64,000 nt of DNA from Closterium sp. NIES-65 (taxonomy: Eukaryota; Streptophyta; Zygnematophyceae; Desmidiales; Closteriaceae). The notes under the pieces were generated by a model. The model had not been told where the DNA came from. It searched no databases and saw only the letters and a list, made by a program, of their open reading frames with translations. Positions 28,267 through 38,298 of this stretch are shown here, in pieces. Each line of letters opens with the position of its first letter. Positions within the stretch are counted from its first letter, which is position 1. The stretch is taken from positions 1,612,001 through 1,676,000 of the forward strand of contig CANXME010002486.1 in the NCBI GenBank assembly GCA_948144175.1. Reading direction: 5' to 3'. Both the position numbers and the translations under genes were made by a program.

Positions 28267-31051
28267 ATGGAGCTACAGGAGCCCGCGCCTACATGCGGTG
28301 AGCTCCAAGGGCATGGAGGATGCCCGTCAGGGAGCGCCACAGCTCCCGGACCACAAGCGTGCTTGCGCCGATCGCCGCGGCTCCGGATCCTGCGTGCAAG
28401 TATCTCCGCAGTGCACGGACAGCCTCACCAAGCTGTCCCGCGGCAGCAGCGCCTCCCTCCGCGGGCGCAGCCAGCACGGGCGCCAGCAGCTCCGCGAGCT
28501 GGTCAGCTGCGTCAAGGCACGCGTCACGCAGGTGGCTGCGAAAGGACTCGGGCGGGACAGCAGGGAGAGACGAGTGCGCAAGCACTTGAATCAGAAGCAG
28601 AGCATGCAGGCTCTCCGCGAGACGGTGAAGCTGACCAAGCGTTGTCTCAGGAACGCGCGTCTGCGGAGGAAGCAGAGCCGCCGCCAGGAACCGGAGGGAC
28701 TCATCAGCTGCGTACGGAGCCGCAGCCGCGCCACTACCCGCCGCCACGAACTCTACCCCTGCGACAGGCGGAACAGGTGGCAGATGCAGGCGGGAGCCGG
28801 TCGCCGGCGCCGCAACAGAAGGAGAAGGAACGGACGGGGCAGGGACAAGAGGAAGAGGAGCAACAGCCGGCGGAGGGGCTACAGGATGCACAGGCGAACG
28901 AGGAGCAACGGGCTCCGGAGCAGCCTGCCGCGAACTGCTCTGGCTCGGCGCTGCCCTCCCCTGACGTACGGCGCGCGACACCTCCCGCGACACCTCGCGC
29001 TGGAGGTCCGCCAGCGTCACTGGCGGCCGATACCACCCGCCTCCACCGCGCCCCGGGGGGCCCCGCCATCCCCCACTGCCACCTGGATGCGTTGGCCACT
29101 AGGCCTGCTGCTGGTAGCACCGGGGGGAGTTCCGCCGGCGCCGAGACGTCTCGCGCTCCTGCTGGGGCGCTGGAGAATGGGGCCGGGACAAGCGGCGTTC
29201 AGGCGACGGGGGACGAGACGGCGGAACAACCGGAGCCGCCGCCGGTGGAACGGGAGGAGACTGATCCGCGCTCGGAAAAGCAACCTCCGAGGGCGGGCCG
29301 CCAGTGGTGGCGGACACCGCAAGCGACGAAGAAGCAGACGCCAGCGCCGGCATGCCGGGGACAGCACCGGCAGGTGCAGCTGGAACGCCAGGCACAGGGA
29401 CAGGATGAGCGGCGACCTCTCCGGCAGGAGCAGATGCCGCCAGCGGCACGGCAGGAACAGGGAGAACAGGCGGGGCGGGCGCGACAGGCGGAGCGGGAGG
29501 AGCAACCATCGGCGCAGACGGCTCAACCCCGTTCACGACAAGAGGACGTGCGGATTCAAGGGGAGGAGTCTTTTCAGCGGCTACTAGGCCGGGCGGCGGA
29601 ACAGACAGCGGCGGGGAGCCCGTCGCCTTGGTCCTCGCTCCTGAGGCAGACGACGGCCTTTCGAGTACAACCGACGCAGCGCCAGCGCGCATTGGCGAAT
29701 AATCGGTCACACCAGCAATCACCATCGCGAGGACGGGGAGCACGAGGTGATGGGCGAGCAGCAGTTAGCGGTCGAGGAGGGGGGCCAGAGAATGGCTATC
29801 AGAGGGAGGCCAGAAGGGCTTTAACTAGTCTACTTAATGACGAAGAAGAAAATGACCCCTCTTATAGAGAAGAGCCAACCCCATTGAGTGAGGACGAAGG
29901 GACAGAAGCAGAGGAAGGGGTAGAGGAGAATGGGAGAAGGACGGGAGCGAGACCAAGGCGGTCCTTAGGAGAGGGAAGGACCACCGCGGCTGGACCGTTC
30001 GATGGCAATCGTACGGGCGAAATTCCAACCGCACCATCACAAGGGAGGCCGGGCCGCACCGGGAGAAATCGGGCCGCGATGGCAGCGGCATCGGTGCGAG
30101 ACAATCCCAATCCCCCGCGCTATTTTACGCCAGAGGAGTTGGCGACGCGAGCAGATCTGTTCGCTGGCGTCGAGAACTGGGATATCCCAGCCCTCTGCGA
30201 TAGTCGACAACCATCCCTGGCAAGGCGGTTACCGCCCAATTTGTGCCAGTTGTTTTCGCTGGCGCTGCTAACCCCGTTACTCAACCTGTCACGAAACCCG
30301 GAAGGCGAGGCAGGTTGGCGCCTACTCCTATTTCTGCCACGTCTGACGCTTTGCCAGACCTCGCCACGGAAACCAAACTGGCCCCAGATCAAGGCCTGGC
30401 TCCGAGCCTTCCAACGTGGCGAGTGGGGTCAACTGTACCAGGATGCGATCAAAGCAGTCAACACTCCCACGCCTCCACGTCACCAGCCCGACGCAACTGG
30501 GGTCATCAGCCGGGCCGAGGGCCTGGCGAAACGGGGTAGCCTGCGACGCGCTGTGCTGGCGCTGGAGTCAACGCCAGTCTGCACCCCAACTCCGGAAATT
30601 CTGGTGGAGCTTCGACAGAAACACCCGCCAGCCGAATCAGGGGAGACGACGTGGCCACCCTCGCCTGAGTCAAAATTGTCCATCACCCAGGCTGACTTTG
30701 CCAAACTGTTGGGGAGGTGTGAAAATGGGATCGGTGCCGGGCCTTCGGGAACGACATTCGAACACATGCGCGACGCGGCAATCACGAATGGACGAGATAG
30801 CACCCATCTGCACGCCTTGGTTAACACCATTTTGGGGGGCAACCTTCCAGCACCGGTGTCGGACCTACTGACAGCTTCACGGCTCATTGCCCTGGCCAAA
30901 CCTGGTGGGGGGGCTCGACCTATCGCCATTGGCGAATGTATCACGCGGCTGACTGCCAAAGCAGCCCTTGCAGCCATGGGAGAGGCCGCGCGGGCCTTTT
31001 TCCTGCCTCTACAGTATGGCGTAGCTGTGCCTGGAGGAGCCGAGGCAGTTA
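28267..31051 (+). pseudogene. NL2 sense ORF, 5' part: disordered N-terminus and reverse transcriptase start
   Basis: Open from the ATG at 28267 to the C6 insertion. Residues 1-600 are Gln/Glu/Pro/Ala/Arg-rich without domain character; from about residue 610 the text becomes conserved with NL1 and NL3: RYFTPEELATRADL, NWDIPALCDSRQP, LPPNLCQLFSLALLTPL, RAEGLAKRGSLRRAVLALES, GIGAGPSGTTFEHM and LIALAKPGGGARPIAIGE. It is cut at GGAEAV by C6. Over the first 120 residues the frame matches NL3 at only about 53%, less than the antisense frame on the same DNA, so the biological RT start may be downstream (for example near 29750-30080). Confidence 0.82.
28289..29725 (-). pseudogene. NL2 antisense ORF, one stop codon, conserved with NL3
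   Basis: Opposite to the RT. The same frame runs from ATG 29725 (MVIAG) to a TAG at 28289-28291, 478 codons, with a single TAG at 29099-29101 where NL3 has CAG (Gln). Order: Pro/Ala/Ser-rich N-terminus; basic RRLSRPHSPAP and SRRRRNSPR; Gly/Arg-rich GGSGGWRGPPGRGGGG; Ala-rich spacer; Leu-rich helical C-terminus with AESLHALLLIQVLAHSSL, CLDAADQLAELLAPVLAAP and STLVVRELWRSLTGILHAL. The last 116 residues match NL3 at about 84% without gaps (19 mismatches by hand). I know no homologue. The basic Gly/Arg part suggests nucleic-acid binding (inference). Confidence 0.6.
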
Positions 31052-31184
31052 TGTGAGAATAAGCGAACAGGAATGGATGAACTAGAAGTGAAAATGAGTA
31101 CAAGTAGTAAACCCTAGAACTGTGTACCCCCTATAGGCTAACCCACTGTAGCCTACACAAGCATAACATATATAATGTTTGACA
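31052..31184 (-). repeat. C6 3' LTR (133 bp)
   Basis: TGTGAGAATAAGC...ATGTTTGACA, with the polypurine tract complement CACCCCCATAGGCAAAG at 31185 onward. Confidence 0.95.
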
Positions 31185-31390
31185 CACCCCCATAGGCAAA
31201 GTGGGGGAGAACAAGGGGTCACAAGACCAGTCAAGCAAAGCAAAGCAAGCTCAGGGTGGATCACAAAGTCACCACACAGTCCGAGCACAAGAGCAGGGCC
31301 AGAGGCCAGTTCACATGCAGGAGTACAGACATATATATAAAACTAGACAAGCAAGAGCAGGTATATATATATGTCACAGTACAAGTAAAG

Positions 31391-34300
31391 TCAAGAGGAG
31401 AGCAAGTGAGGCAAGACAGACACAAGACCCAGCTGGGTGCAAAAGCGCTGATGATCACAAGGCGCGAGTGCCTTGGTGAACACATCAGCAGTGTTGGCCT
31501 CAGAGGCCACGTACGCAAGTCGCAACTGACCACGCTGCTGCAGCTCACGAGCAAGGAAGTAGCGGAGAGCAATGTGCTTCGTTCTGTGCTCCAAGCGCTG
31601 CTCTCGACACAAGGCCAGCATGGCCTTGTTGTCTACGTACAGCACTGGAGGAGAACGAGGCGGCTCTCCAAGGTCAGTCAGCAGGTAGGTGAGCCAGCGA
31701 AGCTCCTGTGCAGCCATGGCCCCGGCGTAGATCTCAGCCTCACAACTGGAGCCGAGAACCGAAGACGAGCGAGTAGACCGCCACGAGACAGAGCCGGAAC
31801 CAAGGCTGAAGGTGTAACCCTGTGACGACCGCTGCGTAGCCTGGTCGTCAGCCCAAGAAGCGTCCGCGTGGCCGGTAAGGACCACTGGACTCCGCCCTCC
31901 AAGCACAAGCCCCATGCCCGACGTACTGCACAGGTAGCGCAATACCCTCTTCGCTGCAGCCATGTGCTCTGGTCTGTGTCTCCCAGGAACAACATAGCGT
32001 GCAAGAATGCTCAGAGGGTATGCAAGGTCAGGTCGTGTGCAGGTCATCAGGTACATGAGGCAGCCAACAAGCTCTGCATACGGACCACTCGACTCTACGG
32101 ACTCATCCGAAGGCAGAGCTGAGAGTGAGTGGCGAGTAGGCAGAGGAGTGGCCTGAGGCGAGGAGTACGTGAAGCCGAAGCGCTGAAGGACCTGCTGCAC
32201 CATGTGTGACTGAGTCAAGGTAATGGTGCGGCGTGCTCTGTCCCGAGTGATCTGCAAGCCAAGGTAGCTGCGCAGTTCACCCAGGTCTGTGCACGTGTGT
32301 CTCTTCAGCAGTTCGGACTTCACGTAGGCGAGTCCAGCAGTGTCCGCTGTGGCAAAGACCAAGTCGTCGACGTACACGAGGATGTAGAACGGCGGCAGTG
32401 AAGTGTCGGTGCGCAGAAACAGCGACGGGTCGGCAGTAGAAGGAGCAAACCCAAGAGCCGCAAGCGTAGTCCTCAGTGTGTCGTGCCACTCACGCGGTGC
32501 CTGGCGGAGACCGTAGACTGGCCGTCGGAGGCTCCACTGGGTGCCAGGAGGGAAAGTCCCAGTGAAGCCAGGTGGACGGCGCAGCCAGATCTCCTCGTGC
32601 AGGCTACCCTGCAGGAACGCAGTGCTGAAGTCGAGAGAGTGAAGCTCGTAGTCGCGCTGAGCGGCTATGTGCAGCAGCACCCGAAGAGTGGTCATCTTCG
32701 GGGTGGGAGAGAAGGTCTGAAAGTAGTCAACTCCCTGCCGCTGACTGAAGCCACGAGCAACGTACCGCGCCTTGAAGACAGGTGGAGAGCCCGGCGGCCG
32801 CTTCACCCTGAAGATCCACATGCCAATGACGATGTTCGCCCCAGGAGGGGGAACCGCGTCAACGTAGGTGCCTGTGGACTTCCAGGAAGCCATCTCTGCA
32901 TCCATAGCTGCCTGCCACTGAGAGGAGTAGGGACCCTCTACGGCCTCCGCGTAAGAACGCGGAGTCGGGATGTCTAGTGCATCCGGGTCTCCCTCAGGGG
33001 CAAGCAGTACAGACGCGAGATGAGGTGAAGCAGCCGCTAGACACTGTAACTCCTCCTGTCTGTCCTCTAGGACGTCCGTGCCAAGAGCACACTCACCCCC
33101 GACGGACGGAGGACAGACAGACGCAGACTCAGCAACAAGACCAGCAGCGTAGTCGAGACGACAGCGAGCAGCAAAGTCAACGAGCTCAGCGACTAGAGCA
33201 GACGCAGCAGTGGACTCAAAAGAGGGGTCAGCGACGACAGTAGCAAGCAGACGCGTGACAGTAGGACTGGCAGCACGAAGAGAGTCCGACTCAGGGTCGG
33301 CAAGCGCAGGAAGAGAGGTCTCAGGAGGAGAAGGCAAAGGGGCACGCAGAGGAGCAGTGGACGGACGCAGAGACATCCGGTGCGTGCCAGGGACAGGAGG
33401 AGGACGCTGACGCGAACCGCGACCACTAGCGCGAGCAGCACGAACAGGCGACGCGGGACGAGACGCAGGCTCACGACGCTCAGCAAGACCTCCAGTAGGA
33501 CCAGTGTAAGGAGAGGGAGCAGGCAGAGGAGAGGAAGGCTCCAACAGTGACTGCGACTGGACAGGCTGTGGACACTCTACCGAAGGAGAAAGACCAAGAA
33601 CCTGCTGTAGGAGCAGAACGAAGTACGGCCGAGGCCGCGCGGCAGCTCCAGACTCAGCAGGGACAGCACCAGCACCCTCAGCGACAACACCAGCGCCACC
33701 AACACCTCCAGTGGTTGGACCTCCAGCAGCACCATCAGCAGAACCACCGCCAGGACAGACAGCAGTAGTCTCAGCACCAACACCCTCAGCAGCTCCAGCT
33801 CCAGTAGGACCCGCAGGCCCAGCAGCTCCGGGACCGGCAGCACCAGCACCCTCGACGGTCGACGAAGCTCCAGCTCCAGCAGCACTCCTCCAGCGGCAAG
33901 CAAACGACTCACGCAGCTCTTGTGGAGAGAGGGGCTCCCGGCGAGACGCAGCAGCAGGAGAAACCCCAGGCTCAGCAGCTCCAGACTCAGCACCCCCAGG
34001 CACAGCCGCTCCAGACTCAGCACCTCCAGGCTCAGCAGCTCCAGACTCAGCACCCCCAGACTCAGTAGCTCCAGCTCCACTAGGACCCGCAGGTCCAGCA
34101 GCTCCGGGACCGGCAGAACCCTCAGCAGGCGAAGAAGCTCCAGCTCCAGCAGCACGCCTCCAGCGGCGAGCAAACCACTCGCGCAGCTCCTGTGGAGAGA
34201 GCGGCTCCCGCCAAGACGGAAGAACCGGAGAGCCCCCAGGTCCAGCAGGCGCAGGCTCCGCACCTCCAGGCCCAGCACCCCCAGGCTCAGCAGCTCCTGA

Positions 34301-36637
34301 CGTAGCACCCTCCGGCTCAGCACCCCCCGGCTCAGCACCCCCAGACTCAGCACCCCCCGGCCTCGCACCCCCAGGCTCAGCACCCCCAGGCTCAGCACCC
34401 CCAGCAGCAGCACCCCCAGGCTCAGCACCCGCGCCAGGACCAGACTCAGCAGCAACCTCGACTGGCTCGACCGTGTCTACCTGGGACACACCTAAAGGGG
34501 CAGGAACCTGAGGGGGGAGGGGGTCTACCGGGGGGGGAACTGGTACCAGGAAGTCCGGTGGGGGGGGAAGGGAAGGAGTACGGTAGGGGAAGAGGCGGTA
34601 GAAGGGGACTGACTCGTCGAACGTGACGTCCTGGGAGGACAGAACACGACGAGAGGAGGGGTGGTAGAACTGCCACCCTGGAGCGTCAGGGGGGAAGCCA
34701 AGGAAGACACAAGGAGCAGCACGGGGGGACAGCTTGTCCGCAGACAAGTCGCGGACAAACGCCCGAGATCCCCAGACACGGAACGCAGACGCATCGCCGA
34801 CCTTCCCCGTCCACAGTAACACTGGGGACATCGCGGGCCGAGAGACCCTGGGGTGAAGGTTGAGCTGATGCGCCGCGTACCGAACCGCAAACGGCCACAG
34901 AAAATGGGGGGCAGCCGCATGCATCATGGACGTACGAGCGACATCCATGACCATGCCAATGCGGCGCTCAACAATCCCATTTTGCTGTGGAGAGTCCGGA
35001 AGCGTAAAGGTCTGGCGGATCCCCTGTGCGCGCCAGTAGTCTCGCAGAAGGCGAGAGGAGAACTCCCCACCTCGGTCAGAGTGCAGACGCAGAACAGGAA
35101 AGTCCGAGCCGAAGCTCCTCCTGAGCTGGAGACGAGCCTCGCGGATCCAGTCGATCAGCACCTCAGTGACAGCACCCTTGCTGCGCAAGGGGAAGACTGA
35201 GGTGTAACGCGAGTAGTCGTCAACCACCAACAGGAAGTAGCGCTCGTGACCCTGCCCACGGACGGGGGCCGGGCCCCACACGTCCATGTGAAGCGTCTGC
35301 AGAGGAGCCTCTGTCGGGGGAAAATGGGAGGAGTGAGGAGCAGCCCTGAGGCGCCCCTCGACACAGGGGACACAAGAAGGTCCTGGTCCCGAAGGAAGGG
35401 GAGGGAGAGACTGGGGAAGACCAGAGACAAGGACACGGGAAGCCATGCCCCGAAGACGGGGCAAGGAGGGGTGGCCTAGACGGTGGTGCCACAGAAGAGT
35501 CTCGTGAGACAGGAGGCGACACGAACAGGGGGCAGACTCAGGACCAGACCTGGACGCAGCAGCAAACACCTGACCCGACGCTGCTACCTGACCGGACGCG
35601 GGGACAGGAGGAGACTCAGTGGTCAGGGTGTAGAGGCTCGACCCCGGCCGACGCGAGAACGTGGCCAGGTGCCGGCCTGTGCGTGCGTCCGTGCAGTGGG
35701 TCACCCGCTGACTCGCAAGAGTGAACTGGTGAACCCCCGCATCCTGTAGGTCTGCACCACTCACCAAGTTCGTCGAGAACGAGGGGAGGTACAGGCCAGA
35801 CAGGGTGCCCGAGGGGGCAGCCGGACACGGGAGGACAGTGGAGAAGTGAGCGAGGACAGGACCCCCAGAGGGGTCAGCCAGGGAGACCGCAACCGGCCGA
35901 CCAAGCGGCGTGAGTGTGGTGCGGTCCCGAAAGAAAGAGCGAGAAGCCCCAGAGTCAAGTGTAAAGGTGAGGGAGGCCGAAGCCAACGCGGTACCTGAGA
36001 GCGCTGCCTCACCCGCACTTGAGGAAGCAGACTCATTAGCACCTAGAGCAGCAGCCGCACTTGTACCTGGAGCAGGAGAGTCACTAGCACCCAGAGCAGC
36101 AGCCTCACCAGTAGCTAGAGCAGCAGGTCCTATACCTGGGTCAGGCGGGACGCACAGGTGACCGGCACGGTCAGCACTAGTAGGCAATGCATACATGGCA
36201 GTGAGAATAGCATCATAGTCAAGAGCATATATATCTACCCTCTGCCTAAGCAACTCCACCCAGTCGGGAAGCTCAGCCTCGTCGCCAAACACGGTACGCC
36301 AGGCGTCGCTCAGACGGGCGAAGCAGCGGGACGGTGTATGACTATGTGTCCCACAAGGCTGACCAGTCCGAGTACCAGTGCGAATCACGTAAGAGCAGCG
36401 AACAGCACTGAGAGACCCTCCACTCTGAGCGTACCACTCACGAAGCTGGCGAGGCGTGAGAGACACGCGAGAGGGTCGCGGGAGCTGCATCTGGCCGCCA
36501 CCACGAGTAGAAGCAGCAGGAGTGGTAGTAGGAGTAGCGTCGCCACCCCTACAGCCCCAACCAGCGTACCACTCACGCAGCTGCTGGGGCGTGAGGGACT
36601 CACGCCGGCGTCGCTGGGGCTGCATTTGGCTCCGCAA
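31391..36637 (-). CDS. pol: C6 Gag C-terminus-Pol polyprotein, intact (up to 1748 aa)
   Basis: Encodes protease, integrase, reverse transcriptase and RNase H. Approximate residues: C-x13-C...H-x4-C at 80-110 (remnant of gag); protease DSGAS at 229; pre-integrase LLWHHRLGHPS to CVPCVEG at 375-425; integrase D (DVWGP) 454, D (LHSDRGGEF) 520, E (NGIVERRIG) 557; GAEPGGA/SPQELREWFA linker about 720-1050; reverse transcriptase from about 1245 with YVDD at 1421 (32363-32374); RNase H acids in TGHADASW, SCEAEIYAG and YVDNKAML at 1592-1669. No stop or frameshift. The reported first codon may not be the true start, since the normal gag N-terminus is deleted. Probably the only catalytically competent pol in the window. 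Confidence 0.93.
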   Translation of the reverse strand: MRSQMQPQRRRRESLTPQQLREWYAGWGCRGGDATPTTTPAASTRGGGQMQLPRPSRVSLTPRQLREWYAQSGGSLSAVRCSYVIRTGTRTGQPCGTHSHTPSRCFARLSDAWRTVFGDEAELPDWVELLRQRVDIYALDYDAILTAMYALPTSADRAGHLCVPPDPGIGPAALATGEAAALGASDSPAPGTSAAAALGANESASSSAGEAALSGTALASASLTFTLDSGASRSFFRDRTTLTPLGRPVAVSLADPSGGPVLAHFSTVLPCPAAPSGTLSGLYLPSFSTNLVSGADLQDAGVHQFTLASQRVTHCTDARTGRHLATFSRRPGSSLYTLTTESPPVPASGQVAASGQVFAAASRSGPESAPCSCRLLSHETLLWHHRLGHPSLPRLRGMASRVLVSGLPQSLPPLPSGPGPSCVPCVEGRLRAAPHSSHFPPTEAPLQTLHMDVWGPAPVRGQGHERYFLLVVDDYSRYTSVFPLRSKGAVTEVLIDWIREARLQLRRSFGSDFPVLRLHSDRGGEFSSRLLRDYWRAQGIRQTFTLPDSPQQNGIVERRIGMVMDVARTSMMHAAAPHFLWPFAVRYAAHQLNLHPRVSRPAMSPVLLWTGKVGDASAFRVWGSRAFVRDLSADKLSPRAAPCVFLGFPPDAPGWQFYHPSSRRVLSSQDVTFDESVPFYRLFPYRTPSLPPPPDFLVPVPPPVDPLPPQVPAPLGVSQVDTVEPVEVAAESGPGAGAEPGGAAAGGAEPGGAEPGGARPGGAESGGAEPGGAEPEGATSGAAEPGGAGPGGAEPAPAGPGGSPVLPSWREPLSPQELREWFARRWRRAAGAGASSPAEGSAGPGAAGPAGPSGAGATESGGAESGAAEPGGAESGAAVPGGAESGAAEPGVSPAAASRREPLSPQELRESFACRWRSAAGAGASSTVEGAGAAGPGAAGPAGPTGAGAAEGVGAETTAVCPGGGSADGAAGGPTTGGVGGAGVVAEGAGAVPAESGAAARPRPYFVLLLQQVLGLSPSVECPQPVQSQSLLEPSSPLPAPSPYTGPTGGLAERREPASRPASPVRAARASGRGSRQRPPPVPGTHRMSLRPSTAPLRAPLPSPPETSLPALADPESDSLRAASPTVTRLLATVVADPSFESTAASALVAELVDFAARCRLDYAAGLVAESASVCPPSVGGECALGTDVLEDRQEELQCLAAASPHLASVLLAPEGDPDALDIPTPRSYAEAVEGPYSSQWQAAMDAEMASWKSTGTYVDAVPPPGANIVIGMWIFRVKRPPGSPPVFKARYVARGFSQRQGVDYFQTFSPTPKMTTLRVLLHIAAQRDYELHSLDFSTAFLQGSLHEEIWLRRPPGFTGTFPPGTQWSLRRPVYGLRQAPREWHDTLRTTLAALGFAPSTADPSLFLRTDTSLPPFYILVYVDDLVFATADTAGLAYVKSELLKRHTCTDLGELRSYLGLQITRDRARRTITLTQSHMVQQVLQRFGFTYSSPQATPLPTRHSLSALPSDESVESSGPYAELVGCLMYLMTCTRPDLAYPLSILARYVVPGRHRPEHMAAAKRVLRYLCSTSGMGLVLGGRSPVVLTGHADASWADDQATQRSSQGYTFSLGSGSVSWRSTRSSSVLGSSCEAEIYAGAMAAQELRWLTYLLTDLGEPPRSPPVLYVDNKAMLALCREQRLEHRTKHIALRYFLARELQQRGQLRLAYVASEANTADVFTKALAPCDHQRFCTQLGLVSVLPHLLSS

Positions 36638-38146
36638 GTAGAAGCAGGAGCAGGACTAGCAGCAGGGAGGCAGGCAGCCAGGCAAGCCAAAAGGCAGGCA
36701 GGCAGGCAAGCAGGCGACGCGCAGCGTGCTAGCAGGGCAAGAGCTCACCAGTGGTGGGAAGAGGAGGCTCGGCGACTCAGCGGCTCGGCAGCTCGGCAGC
36801 TCGGCGGCTCGGGCGACTCGGGCGGCTCGGCGGTAAGGCGGCTCGGCAGCAACTGCAGCTCAGCAGCTCGGTGACTCGGCGGCTCGGCGGCAGGGCGGCT
36901 CGGCAGCAACTGCAGCTCAGCAGCTCAGCGACCCGGCGGCTCGGCGGCAGGGCGGCTCGGCTGCTGGGCGGCTCGGGTGCAGGGCGGCTCGGCGGTGGGG
37001 CGGCTCGGCTGCTGCAGGTGAGCGGCTCGGCTGCTGCAGTGGGAGATGAAGGAGGAGGAGAAGCAGGGGAGGCCACACACCTGCCACCCCTCTGCTGACC
37101 TCTCCCGTCGCCTGTCGAGGCGACCTCTCAGCCAGGCAAGCCAAAAGGCAGGCAGGCAGGCAAGCAGGCAACGCGCAGCGTGCTAGCAGGGCAAGAGCTC
37201 ACCAGTGGTGGGAAGAGTAGGCTCGGCGACTCAGCGGCTCGGCAGCTCGGCAGCTCGGCGGCTCGGGCGACTCGGGCGGCTCGGCGGTAAGGCGGCTCGG
37301 CAGCAACTGCAGCTCAGCAGCTCGGTGACTCGGCGGCTCGGCGGCAGGTAGGTGCAGCGGCAAGGCCAGCAGGTGCAGTTGCGGGGCCGGTAGAAGGGGA
37401 CGGCAGGAGCCGTCAGGAGGGGACGGCAGGAGCCGTCAGGAGGGGACGGCAGGAGCCGTCAGGAGGGGACGGCGGGGCCGTCAGGAAGGGACGGCGGGGC
37501 CGTCACGAAGGGACGGCGGGGCCGTCAGGAGGCGACCGGGCCGCGAAGGGGCGGCTGGGCCGGGATGGGGCGGGGCCGCGACGGAGGCAGGCGGCGGGGC
37601 CGCGTAAGGGCCTGGGCGGGGCCGCGACAGAGCCGTCGGCGGGGCCGCGTGAAAGCCGGGGCGGGGCCGCGTAGAAGCCGGGGCGGGGCCGCGCGAGAGC
37701 AGGCGGCGGGGCCGCGAAGGAGCCGGGGCGGGGCCGCGTGAGAGCAGGCGGCGGGGCCGCGTAAGGGCCTGGGCGGGGCCGCGACAAAGCCGTCGGCGGG
37801 GCCGCGTGAAAGCCGGGGCGGGGCCGCGTAGAAGCCGGGGCGGGGCCGCTCGAGAGCAGGCGGCGGGGCCGCGAAGGAGCCGGGGCGGGGCCGCGTGAGA
37901 GCAGGCGGCGGGGCCGCGTAAAGGCCGGGGCGGGGCCGCGACAGAGCCTGCTGCGGGGCCGCGTGAGAGCCGGCGACGGGGCCGCGTAAGGGCCGGCGGC
38001 GGGGCCCCGTCAAAGAGGGCGGCGGGGCCGCGACAGTGAAGGCGGCGGGGCCGCAGGGGAAATGGCGACCCGAGGGGTCGCTAAAAAAAAAGATCGCGCC
38101 TCGGGGGGCGCTTCGGTGGGCCCAAAAAAAACGGTCCGTAGAAGGA
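36638..38146 (-). repeat. C6 leader with tandem and direct repeats, gag core deleted
   Basis: Where C3 and C9 encode the gag core, C6 has repeats. Segment 36678-36894 (starting CCAGGCAAGCCAAAAGG) recurs almost unchanged at 37132-37348, a 454-bp offset. From 37550 to 38060 GGGGCCGCG-based units form a higher-order repeat of about 165-180 bp. Five GGGACGGC(A/G)G(G/C) units lie at 37390-37530. No MATPSVLAFD-type gag start exists here. Confidence 0.82.
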
Positions 38147-38160
38147 CCCGCTCTATACCA
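38147..38160 (-). other. C6 primer binding site
   Basis: Element strand TGGTATAGAGCGGG directly after the 5' LTR; the first six bases fit the initiator-Met site, with an A/G change in the seventh to ninth. Confidence 0.75.
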
Positions 38161-38293
38161 TGTGAGAATAAGCGAACAGGAATGGATGAACTAGAAGTGA
38201 AAATGAGTACAAGTAGTAAACCCTAGAACTGTGTACCCCCTATAGGCTAACCCACTGTAGCCTACACAAGCATAACATATATAATGTTTGACA
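38161..38293 (-). repeat. C6 5' LTR (133 bp)
   Basis: Identical to 31052-31184 by base-by-base reading; followed by AGTTA and the resumed NL2 frame. Confidence 0.95.
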
Positions 38294-38298
38294 AGTTA

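Larger units (their letters stand above)
31052..38293 (-). mobile_element. C6: recently inserted Ty1/copia element, identical LTRs, AGTTA duplication
   Basis: The 133-bp LTRs (31052-31184 and 38161-38293) are identical by eye. AGTTA flanks both ends (31047-31051 and 38294-38298). Primer site TGGTATAGAGCGGG (38147-38160), polypurine tract TATGGGGGTG next to 31184. A single 1748-codon pol ORF is intact. Gag is almost entirely missing: only the C-terminal finger-like region is fused to the pol start. Identical LTRs mean the deletion either preceded the last transposition or occurred very recently. Confidence 0.95.

Noticed and set aside
28091..29587. 498-codon Arg-rich ORF in the third sense frame of NL2
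   Set aside because: Its NL3 counterpart matches at only about half of positions, no better than expected from the shared DNA; it is an overlap shadow.
37550..38060. Regular GC repeats resembling a CRISPR array
   Set aside because: Units are contiguous and degenerate with no unique spacers, and they lie in a eukaryotic retrotransposon leader.
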